Of a stretch of 64,000 nt of DNA, positions 44,024-52,358 are shown in pieces (position 1 is the stretch's first letter; every line of letters begins with the position of its first letter). Source of the stretch: Candidatus Fermentithermobacillaceae bacterium (GTDB taxonomy: Bacteria; Bacillota; Sulfobacillia; Fermentithermobacillales; Fermentithermobacillaceae). Location of the stretch: the NCBI GenBank assembly GCA_018052455.1, contig JAGPNE010000002.1:109506-173505 (forward strand), read 5' to 3'. Made by a program: the position numbers and the translations under genes. The notes below the pieces were generated by a model. That model had not been told where the DNA came from. It searched no databases and worked only from the letters and a program-made list of their open reading frames with translations.

Positions 44024-44051
44024 ACTATACCAATCCTCATAAGAATGGCAA
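44024..44051 (-). promoter_or_regulatory. Promoter for the minus-strand two-gene unit
   Basis: Reading the minus strand, TTGCCA (44051-44046) and TATAGT (44029-44024) are 16 bases apart, each five of six to consensus. The start codon of the 161-residue protein is about 22 bases downstream. On the plus strand a TATAAT at 44105-44110 may serve the divergent radical SAM gene. Confidence 0.5.
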
Positions 44052-44182
44052 ACTGTTTGGCATATTCGCGCCTGGTAGGTATCTACTCTTGGTTTCAAGC
44101 AGGTTATAATGTAAAGTGAGAATGTAAGCGGCTGTCCGCCGGACTAGGAAGCTTACGATTTTGTACCCAAAGAAAGGTATGG

Positions 44183-46042
44183 TTGCGATTGTCTGGAAGA
44201 GAACTTGAGATGATTTCCTGGGATGAACTCAAATGGCATCTGGGTAAGGTGGAAAAGCCTGCAAGATACGCAGGTGGAGAAATCAACGCTATCCATAAGG
44301 ACCCTCTATCAGCAGAAGTCCTTTTTGCCTTGGCCTTTCCAGATGTCTACGAAGTTGGCATGAGCCACCTAGGTTCTCATATCTTATACCATTTACTGAA
44401 CCAAAGACCGGATGTTGTCTGCGATCGCGTGTACGCTCCGTGGATCGATATGGAAAGTTTGCTTCGGGATATTGGTCTACCGCTATTTAGCATTGAAAAC
44501 CGCCTGCCGCTATCGCTTTTCGATATTGTTGGATTTTCATTGCAGTATGAACTTACGTATACTAACGTTCTTTCAATGCTCGATCTGGGAGGCATCCCCC
44601 TAAAGTCTGAGGAGAGAGGAAAGGGCGATCCGCTAGTGATTGCAGGTGGACCGTGTGCCATGGCACCGGAACCAATTGCGCCTTTCATAGATGCCTTTGC
44701 CCTAGGCGATGGTGAAGAAGTTGTACTTGAGATCATAGATACCTACAAGACGTGGGCAAATTCGGGGAAATCAAGGTTAGAACTACTAGAGGCTCTCTCT
44801 ACATTGGAGGGTGTTTATGTTCCGTGTCTCTACAATGTAGAGTATGAAGATGACGGAACCATAGAAGACATTCGTAAATCGTTTGGAGTACCTTCAAGAG
44901 TAAAGCGTAGGGTCATAAAGTCTCTTGACCAAGCCCCGTGTTCGGATAGGCCTTTAATTCCTCTCATGGAACCCATACACGACCGGGCAATGGTCGAGAT
45001 TTTTAGAGGATGTACGCAAGGCTGTAGGTTCTGCGAAGCAGGGACGATATATCGGCCTGTACGGGAGCGATCGCTAGAAGCGTCCTATGACCTTGCGAGA
45101 CACCTGATCGAGTCTTCGGGCTACGAGGAAGTTTCTCTTGTATCTTTGTCCTCCGCTGACTACAGCTGCATTGAGGAACTAATAGGCAGGCTGGTGAAGG
45201 ATAAGCCTGGCGGGGCAAGGGTGTCCCTCCCTTCACTTCGCGTGGATTCATTTTCGGTTGAACTTGCTCAGATGCTGTCTACAGGCCAGAAGGTTGGGCT
45301 GACTCTAGCGCCCGAAGCAGGTTCCCAGCGAATGAGAGACTCCATTAACAAGAAGGTTACAGAAAAGGATCTTGTAGAGGCGGCCACCTATGCCTTTTCA
45401 AATGGATTTTCCCACATAAAGTTTTACTTTATGATAGGACTTCCCGGGGAAACTGATGAGGACGTTCTGGCAATTGCAGATCTGGCGAAGAAGATCAGGC
45501 AGATAGGAAGGAACATGAGAGTTCGTCCGAATGTGGTTGTGTCGGTTTCGGGGTTTGTGCCAAAGCCTAACACGGCGTTTCAGTGGGAGAAGTGTGTATC
45601 TCAAGACGAACTGAAAAGGCGACAGATGCTCCTGGGCAGAGCTTTGCGAGGTCCGGGACTTACCTACAAGTATCACGATACGAAAACTACCTGGCTTGAA
45701 GCGGTATTTGCCAGGGGAGACCGAAGGCTTTCCAAGACACTGGAGATAGCCTACGGGAAGGGTGCCAGATTTGATGCCTGGCCGAACATGCTAAACGAGA
45801 GCTTGTGGCAAGAGTCTTTTTTGGAATCGGGAGTAGACCCCCGCTTTTTTGCCCACAGGGAGCGCAGCGAAACTGAAACACTCCCATGGGATCATCTAGA
45901 TTCTGGCGTAGGGAAAGAGTTTTTGCTCTCAGAGCGTTCTAGATCCAAAGCGGGAATTACTACTCCTGACTGCAGGCATGGTGAGTGCGTCGGGTGCGGA
46001 GTGTGCCCTGGTTTTGAAGTCGAGAACAAGTTATGTGATTAG
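44183..46042 (+). CDS. TIGR03960-family B12-binding-domain radical SAM protein
   Basis: The N-terminal part is a B12-binding-like fold (ALAFPDVYEVGMSHLGSHILYHLLN, read in parts), with IAGGPCAMAPEPIAPFID, and the radical SAM barrel has C277-x3-C281-x2-C284 in RGCTQGCRFCEAG. The C-terminus carries further cysteines (CRHGECVGCGVCPG). In Firmicutes the family is nearly always next to a TIGR03936 partner and RNase E/G and rplU, exactly as here. A role in modifying RNA or ribosomes has been inferred only from this linkage. TTG 44183 follows AAAGG; ATG 44210 is an alternative. Confidence 0.9.
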   Translation: MRLSGRELEMISWDELKWHLGKVEKPARYAGGEINAIHKDPLSAEVLFALAFPDVYEVGMSHLGSHILYHLLNQRPDVVCDRVYAPWIDMESLLRDIGLPLFSIENRLPLSLFDIVGFSLQYELTYTNVLSMLDLGGIPLKSEERGKGDPLVIAGGPCAMAPEPIAPFIDAFALGDGEEVVLEIIDTYKTWANSGKSRLELLEALSTLEGVYVPCLYNVEYEDDGTIEDIRKSFGVPSRVKRRVIKSLDQAPCSDRPLIPLMEPIHDRAMVEIFRGCTQGCRFCEAGTIYRPVRERSLEASYDLARHLIESSGYEEVSLVSLSSADYSCIEELIGRLVKDKPGGARVSLPSLRVDSFSVELAQMLSTGQKVGLTLAPEAGSQRMRDSINKKVTEKDLVEAATYAFSNGFSHIKFYFMIGLPGETDEDVLAIADLAKKIRQIGRNMRVRPNVVVSVSGFVPKPNTAFQWEKCVSQDELKRRQMLLGRALRGPGLTYKYHDTKTTWLEAVFARGDRRLSKTLEIAYGKGARFDAWPNMLNESLWQESFLESGVDPRFFAHRERSETETLPWDHLDSGVGKEFLLSERSRSKAGITTPDCRHGECVGCGVCPGFEVENKLCD

Positions 46043-46056
46043 AAAGAGGTTCATAG

Positions 46057-46785
46057 GTGGAAGAACTAAAAATAAGAGTCAATTACGTTAAAGGCGATGA
46101 AGTCAGGTTTTTGAGTCATCTTGACTTGGCGCGAACTATCAGGATGGCGCTTAGAAGAGCCAAGTGGCCCATTGTTGTGACTGGTGGATTCTCGCCCAAA
46201 ATGAGAGTATCCTTTTACTCTCCTCTACCAGTAGGGACTGCAGGATATGACGAATACATGGATGTGGTCTTAGGTCTGCCCACAAGTGTCTCCGAGGAAT
46301 GGTTCCGAACCGAAGGTGGCGTGTCTTTGGTGCATGAGTTTCTCTCGCGATTAACCCTTTCGTTTTCTGAATCTTTGCCATTGGGTATTTTCGTCAAGGA
46401 AGTGTTTCTGGCTCCAAAGGATGAAAAGCCTTTCGAATCGAGGATTGCACGTTCTTTGTATGAGGCCCGTACTAGAGGTGTAGACGAAAAAGCGCTGTCT
46501 TTGGCCATAGACAACTTCTTGGCGTCTCCGACTGTTTCTTACGATATACACGGGCCAAAAGGAACCAGGACCATGGATTTGCGTCGGTTCGTGGAAAGTG
46601 CACAAGTGCAACCAAGCGCGAATCCAGAGACAGGTGTTGTATGTTTATCGATGGGAATAAAGCACGTAGACGGACGGACTGCGCGGCCCCAATGGGTAGT
46701 CGGCTCACTGTCTGAGTTCGGATTGAAAATCGATCCGAGAGAAATAATAGTAAACAGGCTCGAGATTGTTCTCGACCGATATTAG
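46057..46785 (+). CDS. TIGR03936-family radical SAM-associated protein
   Basis: The 242-residue DUF2344-type protein begins with IRVNYVKGDEVRFLSHLDLARTI (in part) and has VVTGGFSPKMRVSFYSPLPVGTAGYDEYM, which are family blocks. It has no cysteine motif of its own and is sometimes fused to the TIGR03960 protein; here it is separate but 14 bases downstream. GTG 46057 follows AGAAAGAGG. It presumably acts as a subunit or substrate-binding partner of the preceding enzyme. Confidence 0.9.
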   Translation: MEELKIRVNYVKGDEVRFLSHLDLARTIRMALRRAKWPIVVTGGFSPKMRVSFYSPLPVGTAGYDEYMDVVLGLPTSVSEEWFRTEGGVSLVHEFLSRLTLSFSESLPLGIFVKEVFLAPKDEKPFESRIARSLYEARTRGVDEKALSLAIDNFLASPTVSYDIHGPKGTRTMDLRRFVESAQVQPSANPETGVVCLSMGIKHVDGRTARPQWVVGSLSEFGLKIDPREIIVNRLEIVLDRY

Positions 46786-46805
46786 TAGGAGATGATGTTA
46801 CTCCC

Positions 46806-48527
46806 ATGAACAGGGAGATTCTTGTGAATGTGAATCCAGATGAGACCAGAGTTGCTCTCGTTGAGGACGGCTCTGTTGTAGAGTTCTACTTAGAAAGGCC
46901 CACAAGTCACAAAACAGTGGGCAATATTTACCTAGGCAAGGTGACCAATGTATTGCCAGGTATGCAGGCTGCATTTGTAGACATAGGGGAAGACAAAAAT
47001 GCCTTCTTGTATGTAGACGATGCTTCACTGCCGCCCGAACTGCAGGGGGAAAGAGCCCATAAACCCACAGGCAGGCGCAAAAGAACCATCAATGATTTGG
47101 TCAAACCGGGACAGAGCATACTGGTACAGGTAACCAAAGAGGCGATGGGCACAAAAGGCTCAAGAGTGACACGACACATTACCCTTCCAGGGAGATACCT
47201 TGTGCTTATGCCTACAGTTAACTATGTGGGTGTGTCGAAAAGGATTGTAGATGAACAAGAGCGCCAGAGGTTGCGTCAGCTGGCAAAGGACATAAAGCCT
47301 GAGAATATGGGGATCATAATAAGGACAGTCGCGGAAGCAAAGACCAGAGAGGAGATTGAAAGAGACCTACAGTTTGGCCTCCGACTTTGGGAAAAGATCA
47401 AAGCAGAAGCGAAGTTGAAGCAGGCTCCGGCTTTAGTTCACGAAGATCTTGATCTTGTTGCGCGAATGGTCAGAGATGAGCTTAACGAGAAAACGGCAAA
47501 GATGATTATAGACGACGGTCCTACCTACGGTAGGGTACTAGATCTTCTTGAAGCCGTGTCCCCTGAGATGAAAGACAGGGTCATATACTACAGAGACAAA
47601 GATGTCCCCCTTTTCAGCTTGTACGGTGTTGATGCTGCGATCGAACGGGCGTTACAGCGTCAGGTTGGGCTCAAGTCCGGTGGCTATATAGTCATCGATA
47701 AGACTGAGGCCTTGACAGTAATCGACGTGAATACAGGGCGCTATGTGGGAACCAAGAACCTTTCAGATACTGTGCTAAGGACGAATCTAGAAGCGTGTGA
47801 CGAAATATGTAAGCAATTGCGATTGCGAGACATTGGCGGGATAATCGTTATTGATTTCATAGACATGGACAATCCCGAAGACAAAGCCATGGTTCTTAGC
47901 GAACTTGAAGAGCATTTGAGAAGAGATCACACAAAAACGGTCGTGGTTGGCCTTACCGGGCTTGGATTGGTAGAGATGACCAGGAAAAAGGCTAGACAAA
48001 GTCTAGATGCCATGCTTACTCGGATGTGCCCTTACTGCGGAGGTAAAGGAACTGTGATGTCTGAAGAAGCCGTTGCATCCAGGATAAGGCGGGAGATAAG
48101 GACGCTTTTGAGGAATACTTCGTGCGAAGCGGTTCTGGTGGAGGTTAGTCCCGGGGTTGCCTCATATCTGATCGGTCCAGGCGGGTCCAATCTAAAAGAC
48201 CTGGAAAAGGAAACAGGCAGGAGCATCTTCATAAGAGGATCAGAGGATCTTCATATTGAAGATATGAACGTAAAAGCTCTGGGCACCAAAGAGGAAATTG
48301 CGGTAAGAGCCGCTCCAGTCCAGGTTGGGGATGTTCTTGAATTAGTCATTGAAGAACCCCATTCACAAAATGACAATGACGGAATTGCAAGGATAGAGGG
48401 TTACGTTATTCATGTTGAAGGCGCGGGTTCAAAAGTTGGTCAGAAAGTGCGAGTTGAGATTACGTCGAGTTTGAGGACGTTCGCAAAAGGTGTCATAATA
48501 AGCGAAGACGATAGTCAGGGTTGGTAG
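46806..48527 (+). CDS. rng: Ribonuclease E/G family protein
   Basis: This endoribonuclease family processes rRNA and mRNA. The 573-residue protein has an N-terminal S1 domain (VGNIYLGKVTNVLPGMQAAFVDIG, in part), the RNase-H-like and DNase-I-like core with catalytic aspartates in TVIDVNTGRYVG and IIVIDFIDM, and the zinc-link CPYCGGKG that joins subunits. After residue about 495 a TRAM-like RNA-binding barrel follows (VGDVLELVIEE to GVIIS), absent from proteobacterial RNase G. It follows the radical SAM pair and precedes rplU, a conserved order. Confidence 0.92.
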   Translation: MNREILVNVNPDETRVALVEDGSVVEFYLERPTSHKTVGNIYLGKVTNVLPGMQAAFVDIGEDKNAFLYVDDASLPPELQGERAHKPTGRRKRTINDLVKPGQSILVQVTKEAMGTKGSRVTRHITLPGRYLVLMPTVNYVGVSKRIVDEQERQRLRQLAKDIKPENMGIIIRTVAEAKTREEIERDLQFGLRLWEKIKAEAKLKQAPALVHEDLDLVARMVRDELNEKTAKMIIDDGPTYGRVLDLLEAVSPEMKDRVIYYRDKDVPLFSLYGVDAAIERALQRQVGLKSGGYIVIDKTEALTVIDVNTGRYVGTKNLSDTVLRTNLEACDEICKQLRLRDIGGIIVIDFIDMDNPEDKAMVLSELEEHLRRDHTKTVVVGLTGLGLVEMTRKKARQSLDAMLTRMCPYCGGKGTVMSEEAVASRIRREIRTLLRNTSCEAVLVEVSPGVASYLIGPGGSNLKDLEKETGRSIFIRGSEDLHIEDMNVKALGTKEEIAVRAAPVQVGDVLELVIEEPHSQNDNDGIARIEGYVIHVEGAGSKVGQKVRVEITSSLRTFAKGVIISEDDSQGW

Positions 48528-48596
48528 AGACATCTGCGGAATAAAGGGTAGGCGCGTTACCGAACAGCATGGCTATGGACCTGGCAGACATGTTTC

Positions 48597-48626
48597 TTGA
48601 CATACGTTTTACAGGCGTGCTAGACT
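48597..48626 (+). promoter_or_regulatory. Promoter of the rplU-prp-rpmA operon
   Basis: A perfect TTGACA at 48597-48602 and TAGACT at 48621-48626 are 18 bases apart, giving a leader of about 40 bases before rplU. No L21-leader RNA fold was recognised. Confidence 0.6.
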
Positions 48627-48672
48627 GTATCGGTAACTGCATAGTTGGCTCAAGAGTAGGGGGTTTACTAAG

Positions 48673-49008
48673 TTGTATGCGATAGTTGAAACAGGCGGTA
48701 AGCAGTATAGAGTGTCACCAGGAAGCACTCTGAGAATAGAAAAAGTGGATGGGGACCGCGGCGGAAGAGTAGTCCTCGATAAGGTACTTGCTATATCTGA
48801 TGGAGAGTCTCTCACAGTCGGGGCACCCTACATTCAAGGAGCCGTGGTGAGCGGTACCATTGTTAGGCAGGGCAGGGGAAAGAAGATTCTGGTTTTCAAG
48901 TACAAAGCCAAAACCAACTACCGAAGGCGCTATGGGCACAGGCAGGCTTTTACTGAAGTGAAAATCGATTCCATCGAAACCGATGCTGAAAGTACAGCTA
49001 CTGCGTAA
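48673..49008 (+). CDS. rplU: 50S ribosomal protein L21
   Basis: L21 binds 23S rRNA domain II. The product starts MYAIVETGGKQYRVSPG and contains KVLAISDGESLTVGAPY, KILVFKYKAKTNYRRRYGHRQ (in part) and VKIDSI, all typical; the length of 111 residues is slightly long. TTG 48673 is the only start giving the conserved N-terminus. The end overlaps the prp gene by 26 bases. Confidence 0.95.
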   Translation: MYAIVETGGKQYRVSPGSTLRIEKVDGDRGGRVVLDKVLAISDGESLTVGAPYIQGAVVSGTIVRQGRGKKILVFKYKAKTNYRRRYGHRQAFTEVKIDSIETDAESTATA

Positions 49009-49336
49009 GTGCCGGCTAAATGAGCGGGCAGCAAATCCAGGCGTTTTGGTCGGATTTATCATCGAGGGCCATGCAGACTTTGCTGAACACGGGCAAGATA
49101 TTGTTTGTGCAGGAGCATCTGCAATAGCTCAAGCTGCTCTACTAGGGCTCCAGGATTTGCTAGGCGAAAAGGTTCTGTTTAAAAGAGAACCCGGGTTCTT
49201 GGAGATATCCATGGATATAGAAGACGCATCTGAGATTCGATCCCAGACTATAATGAGAGTATTAGAACTTGGACTCCAATCAATCCGCCAGGCGTACGCG
49301 GGGCATATAGATATAGTTTATTTGGATGTGGTTTAG
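48983..49336 (+). CDS. prp: Ribosomal-processing cysteine protease Prp
   Basis: Prp removes the N-terminal extension of L27 in Firmicutes and relatives. The catalytic histidine is in IIEGHADFAEHGQ and the cysteine in DIVCAGASAIAQ. The N-terminal segment MLKVQLLRKCRLNERAANPG is a little longer than in Staphylococcus. It lies between rplU and rpmA as in all genomes using this pathway, and the L27 gene that follows carries the matching cleavage site. Confidence 0.92.
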   Translation: MLKVQLLRKCRLNERAANPGVLVGFIIEGHADFAEHGQDIVCAGASAIAQAALLGLQDLLGEKVLFKREPGFLEISMDIEDASEIRSQTIMRVLELGLQSIRQAYAGHIDIVYLDVV

Positions 49337-49405
49337 GTAGGGCGCATTTAGCTACAAGCCGCGCAATTTCTAGTTATTTGTGCTGGTAGGAAGGAGGGGA
49401 GCAAT

Positions 49406-49729
49406 ATGATGCTTATAGATCTCCAGTTGTTCGCTAAGAAGAAGGGTGTAGGAAGTTCAAGGAACGGACGCGACTCCCGCTCCAAACGGCTTGGCGTAAA
49501 GAACCATGACGGTCAGTTTGTCAAAGCCGGGAGCATTATAGTTAGGCAGAGAGGTACGAAGGTACATCCTGGCGCAAATGTTGGGATAGGGAACGATTAC
49601 ACTATTTTTGCGAAAACCGACGGATACGTGTCCTTTGAAAGAAAAGGCAGAGACAGGAAGATTGTGTCCGTCTTGCCGGAAAACCGTGTGACAGAAGCTA
49701 CGGTTTCTTTACCCAATGACAGTAATTAG
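49406..49729 (+). CDS. rpmA: 50S ribosomal protein L27 with Prp-cleaved extension
   Basis: L27 reaches the peptidyl-transferase centre with its N-terminus, which must be exposed. This 107-residue precursor begins [14 protein letters not shown], containing the Prp site LQLFA / KKKG found in Firmicutes; cleavage gives the mature tail. The rest ([21 protein letters not shown] in part, [16 protein letters not shown]) is standard. AAGGAGGGG precedes the ATG. A terminator hairpin follows, closing the rplU-prp-rpmA unit. Confidence 0.95.
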   Translation: MMLIDLQLFAKKKGVGSSRNGRDSRSKRLGVKNHDGQFVKAGSIIVRQRGTKVHPGANVGIGNDYTIFAKTDGYVSFERKGRDRKIVSVLPENRVTEATVSLPNDSN

Positions 49730-49793
49730 AGTGAGCAGGCTTTTATGGTCTGCGTGTCTGGAAAAAGTTACATGCTAATACAAGGTGGTCTGC

Positions 49794-49817
49794 GCGGCGG
49801 CTTGGCCCGCCGCTTTT
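49794..49817 (+). terminator. Intrinsic terminator after rpmA
   Basis: A 7-bp all-GC stem GCGGCGG / CCGCCGC with a 6-base loop is followed directly by TTTT, 64 bases after the rpmA stop. Confidence 0.8.
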
Positions 49818-49863
49818 GGTATTATAGTCTTACCTTTGTGTGTGCCTGGGAGGAACTTTGGAA

Positions 49864-50883
49864 TTGAGCGCACGTTTCATAGATAGAGCGAAGATATACG
49901 TTAAAGCCGGGGACGGGGGAAAAGGGTGCGTTGCTTTTCGCCGGGAGAAGTTCGTGCCTTTCGGAGGACCTGCAGGTGGAGATGGCGGAAATGGTGGCAA
50001 CGTCGTTTTTCGAGTTGACCCAAACATTAACACCTTGCTTGATTTTAGGCACAGACCTCACCTTATTGCACAGAACGGACGCCCAGGAGAAGGGAGCAAC
50101 AGGTCGGGCAAGAAAGGGAGAGACCTAGTTATTAGTGTTCCTCCGGGCACTGTTTTGTTCGATGCTGAGACCGGCGAGATGATTGCGGATCTTACGGAGA
50201 TAGGCCAGGAGGCAGTAGTTGCCAGAGGTGGTAAAGGGGGCAAAGGAAACGCCAGATTTGCGACTTCGGTCAATCAAGCCCCTAGGAAGTTCGAAGAAGG
50301 CAAGCCTGGTGAAGAACGGTGGATTCAACTGGAGCTTAAGTCTATTGCAGACGTTGGGCTAGTTGGTTTTCCGAACGCGGGGAAATCTACGCTGCTCAGA
50401 GCCATATCAAAAGCTACTCCGGAAGTTGCGCCTTACCCTTTCACGACCCTTACACCTCACCTTGGTGTTGTAGATCAGGATGCCTGTAGGTTTGTGGTCG
50501 CGGATATACCAGGGCTTATAGAAGGCGCTAGCGAAGGCAAGGGCCTAGGGCACGAGTTCTTAAGGCACATAGAAAGAACACAGGTACTTCTTTACGTGGT
50601 AGACGGGGCTAACGGCTATCAGTCGGCGATCGACGACTTTACCACTGTACAGCGTGAAGTTCTGCAGTATAGCGAAGGCATGAAGAGAAAAGAGAGCGTA
50701 GTGGCAATAAACAAAACGGATCTGGTTGCCTCTGTCGAAGAACTGATGCAGATCAAGAAGCACCTTGAAGAGATCTCGCAAAAACCAGTGTTTCTGATCT
50801 CCGCCCAGCAAAAAACAGGAATTAAACCGCTAATTTCTGAGCTTTGTCACATTTTAGCGGCAGGAAAGAAGGATTTTCAGTAG
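49864..50883 (+). CDS. obgE: GTPase ObgE
   Basis: Obg GTPases act in late 50S assembly and stress control. The glycine-rich Obg fold is at the N-terminus (FIDRAKIYVKAGDGGKGCVAFRREK, in part; GGDGGNGG), followed by the G domain with P-loop GFPNAGKST, VVADIPGL and NKTD. At 339 residues it lacks the C-terminal OCT extension present in some Firmicutes. GGGAGG ten bases upstream and the family N-terminus favour TTG 49864; TTG 49858 is closer to the site and GTG 49840 would add residues not seen in homologues. Confidence 0.92.
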   Translation: MSARFIDRAKIYVKAGDGGKGCVAFRREKFVPFGGPAGGDGGNGGNVVFRVDPNINTLLDFRHRPHLIAQNGRPGEGSNRSGKKGRDLVISVPPGTVLFDAETGEMIADLTEIGQEAVVARGGKGGKGNARFATSVNQAPRKFEEGKPGEERWIQLELKSIADVGLVGFPNAGKSTLLRAISKATPEVAPYPFTTLTPHLGVVDQDACRFVVADIPGLIEGASEGKGLGHEFLRHIERTQVLLYVVDGANGYQSAIDDFTTVQREVLQYSEGMKRKESVVAINKTDLVASVEELMQIKKHLEEISQKPVFLISAQQKTGIKPLISELCHILAAGKKDFQ

Positions 50884-50954
50884 ATATAGAGAATACAAAG
50901 GAAAACTCTGAAGGTTGATTCTTAAGAGGGTTACTTGGTTTTGGAGGCATGTTA

Positions 50955-51602
50955 GTGACTGCGATTGGTATAATGGGTGGCACTTTCGATCCGATTCACT
51001 TTGGACATCTCAGAGCCGCTGAAGAGGTATTACAGGGATTTGGGCTTAAACGTGTGGTGTTTGTACCTTCTGGTAGGCCTCCGCATAAGTCTCCTGCTGA
51101 AGTGACTTCTGCTGAACACAGGTATATGATGGCCGAACTTGCCACTGCTGATAACCCGAACTTTGAGGTATCCAGAATTGAGATCGATAGGGAAGGGCCG
51201 TCCTACACGATAGATACCCTCAGAGAGTTCAAGAGTGCGCTAAGCAGCGATACAAAGATCTATTTCATAACAGGGCTTGATGCGATAGTTGATGTCCACA
51301 CATGGAATGAATTTGAACATTTGTTTGAACTTGCCGAATTCATAGCAGTATCAAGACCTGGTTACAGTGTCGAGACTTTAGGTACTCTTGAAAAGGTGAT
51401 TGGGCCTGAGCGATTTAGCAAGATACACCACTTCCCTATTACGCTTTTGGCTATCGCATCTCGAGACATAAGGCAGAGAGTCAAAGAGGGCAGGTCAATC
51501 CGGTATCTAGTGCCGGAATCCGTGCGGCTATACGTGGAAAAAGGCGGGCTTTACACCGAAAGCATAGGCAAGAAGTTTTGGCTTCCCGGTTGTCTAGATT
51601 GA
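50955..51602 (+). CDS. nadD: Nicotinate-nucleotide adenylyltransferase
   Basis: NadD adenylates nicotinate mononucleotide in NAD synthesis. Family signatures are GIMGGTFDPIHFGHLRAAEE, VPSGRPPHK, SRIEIDREGPSYTIDTL and FITGLDAI. The usual C-terminal ISSTxIR motif reads IASRDIRQRV. GGAGG lies one base from ATG 50949 but seven from GTG 50955, so the latter is more likely. In most Firmicutes yqeK comes next; here the RRM gene and membrane module 2 lie between them. Confidence 0.92.
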   Translation: MTAIGIMGGTFDPIHFGHLRAAEEVLQGFGLKRVVFVPSGRPPHKSPAEVTSAEHRYMMAELATADNPNFEVSRIEIDREGPSYTIDTLREFKSALSSDTKIYFITGLDAIVDVHTWNEFEHLFELAEFIAVSRPGYSVETLGTLEKVIGPERFSKIHHFPITLLAIASRDIRQRVKEGRSIRYLVPESVRLYVEKGGLYTESIGKKFWLPGCLD

Positions 51603-51739
51603 TTGTGGTGTAGGGCAAAACGGAAGTGAAGGTGCAGCGCTTCCGTGTGTCTGTTGCACAGAAGAGAAGTAGGTATCTAGTTTGAGGTTGAAAGTGGTGT
51701 CGGGAATGGTTCAGGTTCTGGGAGGGGAGGTGCGTATTT

Positions 51740-51994
51740 GTGAGGACTTTGTATGTGGGGAATTTGCCATGGGAGACAACCAGTGAGGAACTATCAGAGA
51801 TGTTCAGTGCGTACGTCAATGTGCTAAACTGCCGTATCATCACGGATAGAGATACTGGAAGATCCAGAGGTTTCGGATTCGTTGAAGTTAACGATGAGGA
51901 CGTAGAAAAAGCCATAGAGGCAGTCAACGGCACTATGCTCGGTGGCCGACAGTTGGTCGTAAACGAAGCAAGGCCGCGGCAGGCCAGGATGTAG
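51740..51994 (+). CDS. Small RRM-domain RNA-binding protein
   Basis: The 84-residue protein is a single RNA recognition motif: RNP2 LYVGNLPW at residues 4-11, RNP1 RGFGFVEV near 43-50, and ITDRDTGRSRG just before it. It resembles the short glycine-poor RRM proteins of cyanobacteria and some other bacteria, thought to be RNA chaperones or cold-response proteins. GGGAGGGGAGG precedes GTG 51740. It is monocistronic, with a terminator about 100 bases after the stop. Confidence 0.93.
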   Translation: MRTLYVGNLPWETTSEELSEMFSAYVNVLNCRIITDRDTGRSRGFGFVEVNDEDVEKAIEAVNGTMLGGRQLVVNEARPRQARM

Positions 51995-52097
51995 TGGCGC
52001 ACAAGACGCCGGGAGAAAGCGTTTCTTGGTTTTCTCAAGTTATCCGGGACTATAGTAGCTTATGCTGGCATCAATAAAACTGTGGCGTGACAGCAAG

Positions 52098-52133
52098 GCG
52101 GCACCTGATCTGGTTGGTGCCGCTATCTTTTTT
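52098..52133 (+). terminator. Intrinsic terminator upstream of membrane module 2
   Basis: A perfect 8-bp stem GCGGCACC / GGTGCCGC with a 10-base loop is followed by CTATC and TTTTTT. It ends the RRM transcript. The rest of the 52.0-52.36 kb gap holds the candidate promoter and palindrome listed next. Confidence 0.8.
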
Positions 52134-52214
52134 GTGTGGCAACCGCAAAACTCTCCTAGTAGGCTCTGCGCTTTGAATCGGATGTTAGAAGAATCACTAT
52201 TTCTTGAAGGAGTT

Positions 52215-52244
52215 TTGTTTCAATTGTCGAAATGAATACAATTG
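52215..52244 (+). promoter_or_regulatory. Candidate promoter with overlapping inverted repeat before membrane module 2
   Basis: TTGTTT at 52215-52220 and TACAAT at 52237-52242 are 16 bases apart. A 7-bp inverted repeat CAATTGT / ACAATTG (52221-52227 and 52238-52244) covers the spacer and -10 box, a likely regulator site. The first module gene begins 115 bases after it. Confidence 0.4.
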
Positions 52245-52358
52245 GCAGCTATGTAGGCGTCGGAATAAATGGCGATGACTTGCCCTCTCGCCACGGACAG
52301 GGAACATCAAAGGAGACATTAGACAGCAATTGCGAGAATCACAGGAGGTGAGTCCGCT

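Noticed and set aside
48528..48672. Possible L21 leader RNA before rplU
   Set aside because: The predicted promoter leaves only about 40 bases of leader and no conserved hairpin set was seen.
51620..51646. Hairpin ACGGAAGTG / CGCTTCCGT after nadD as terminator
   Set aside because: No U tract follows and the stem contains a G-U pair; evidence too weak to list.
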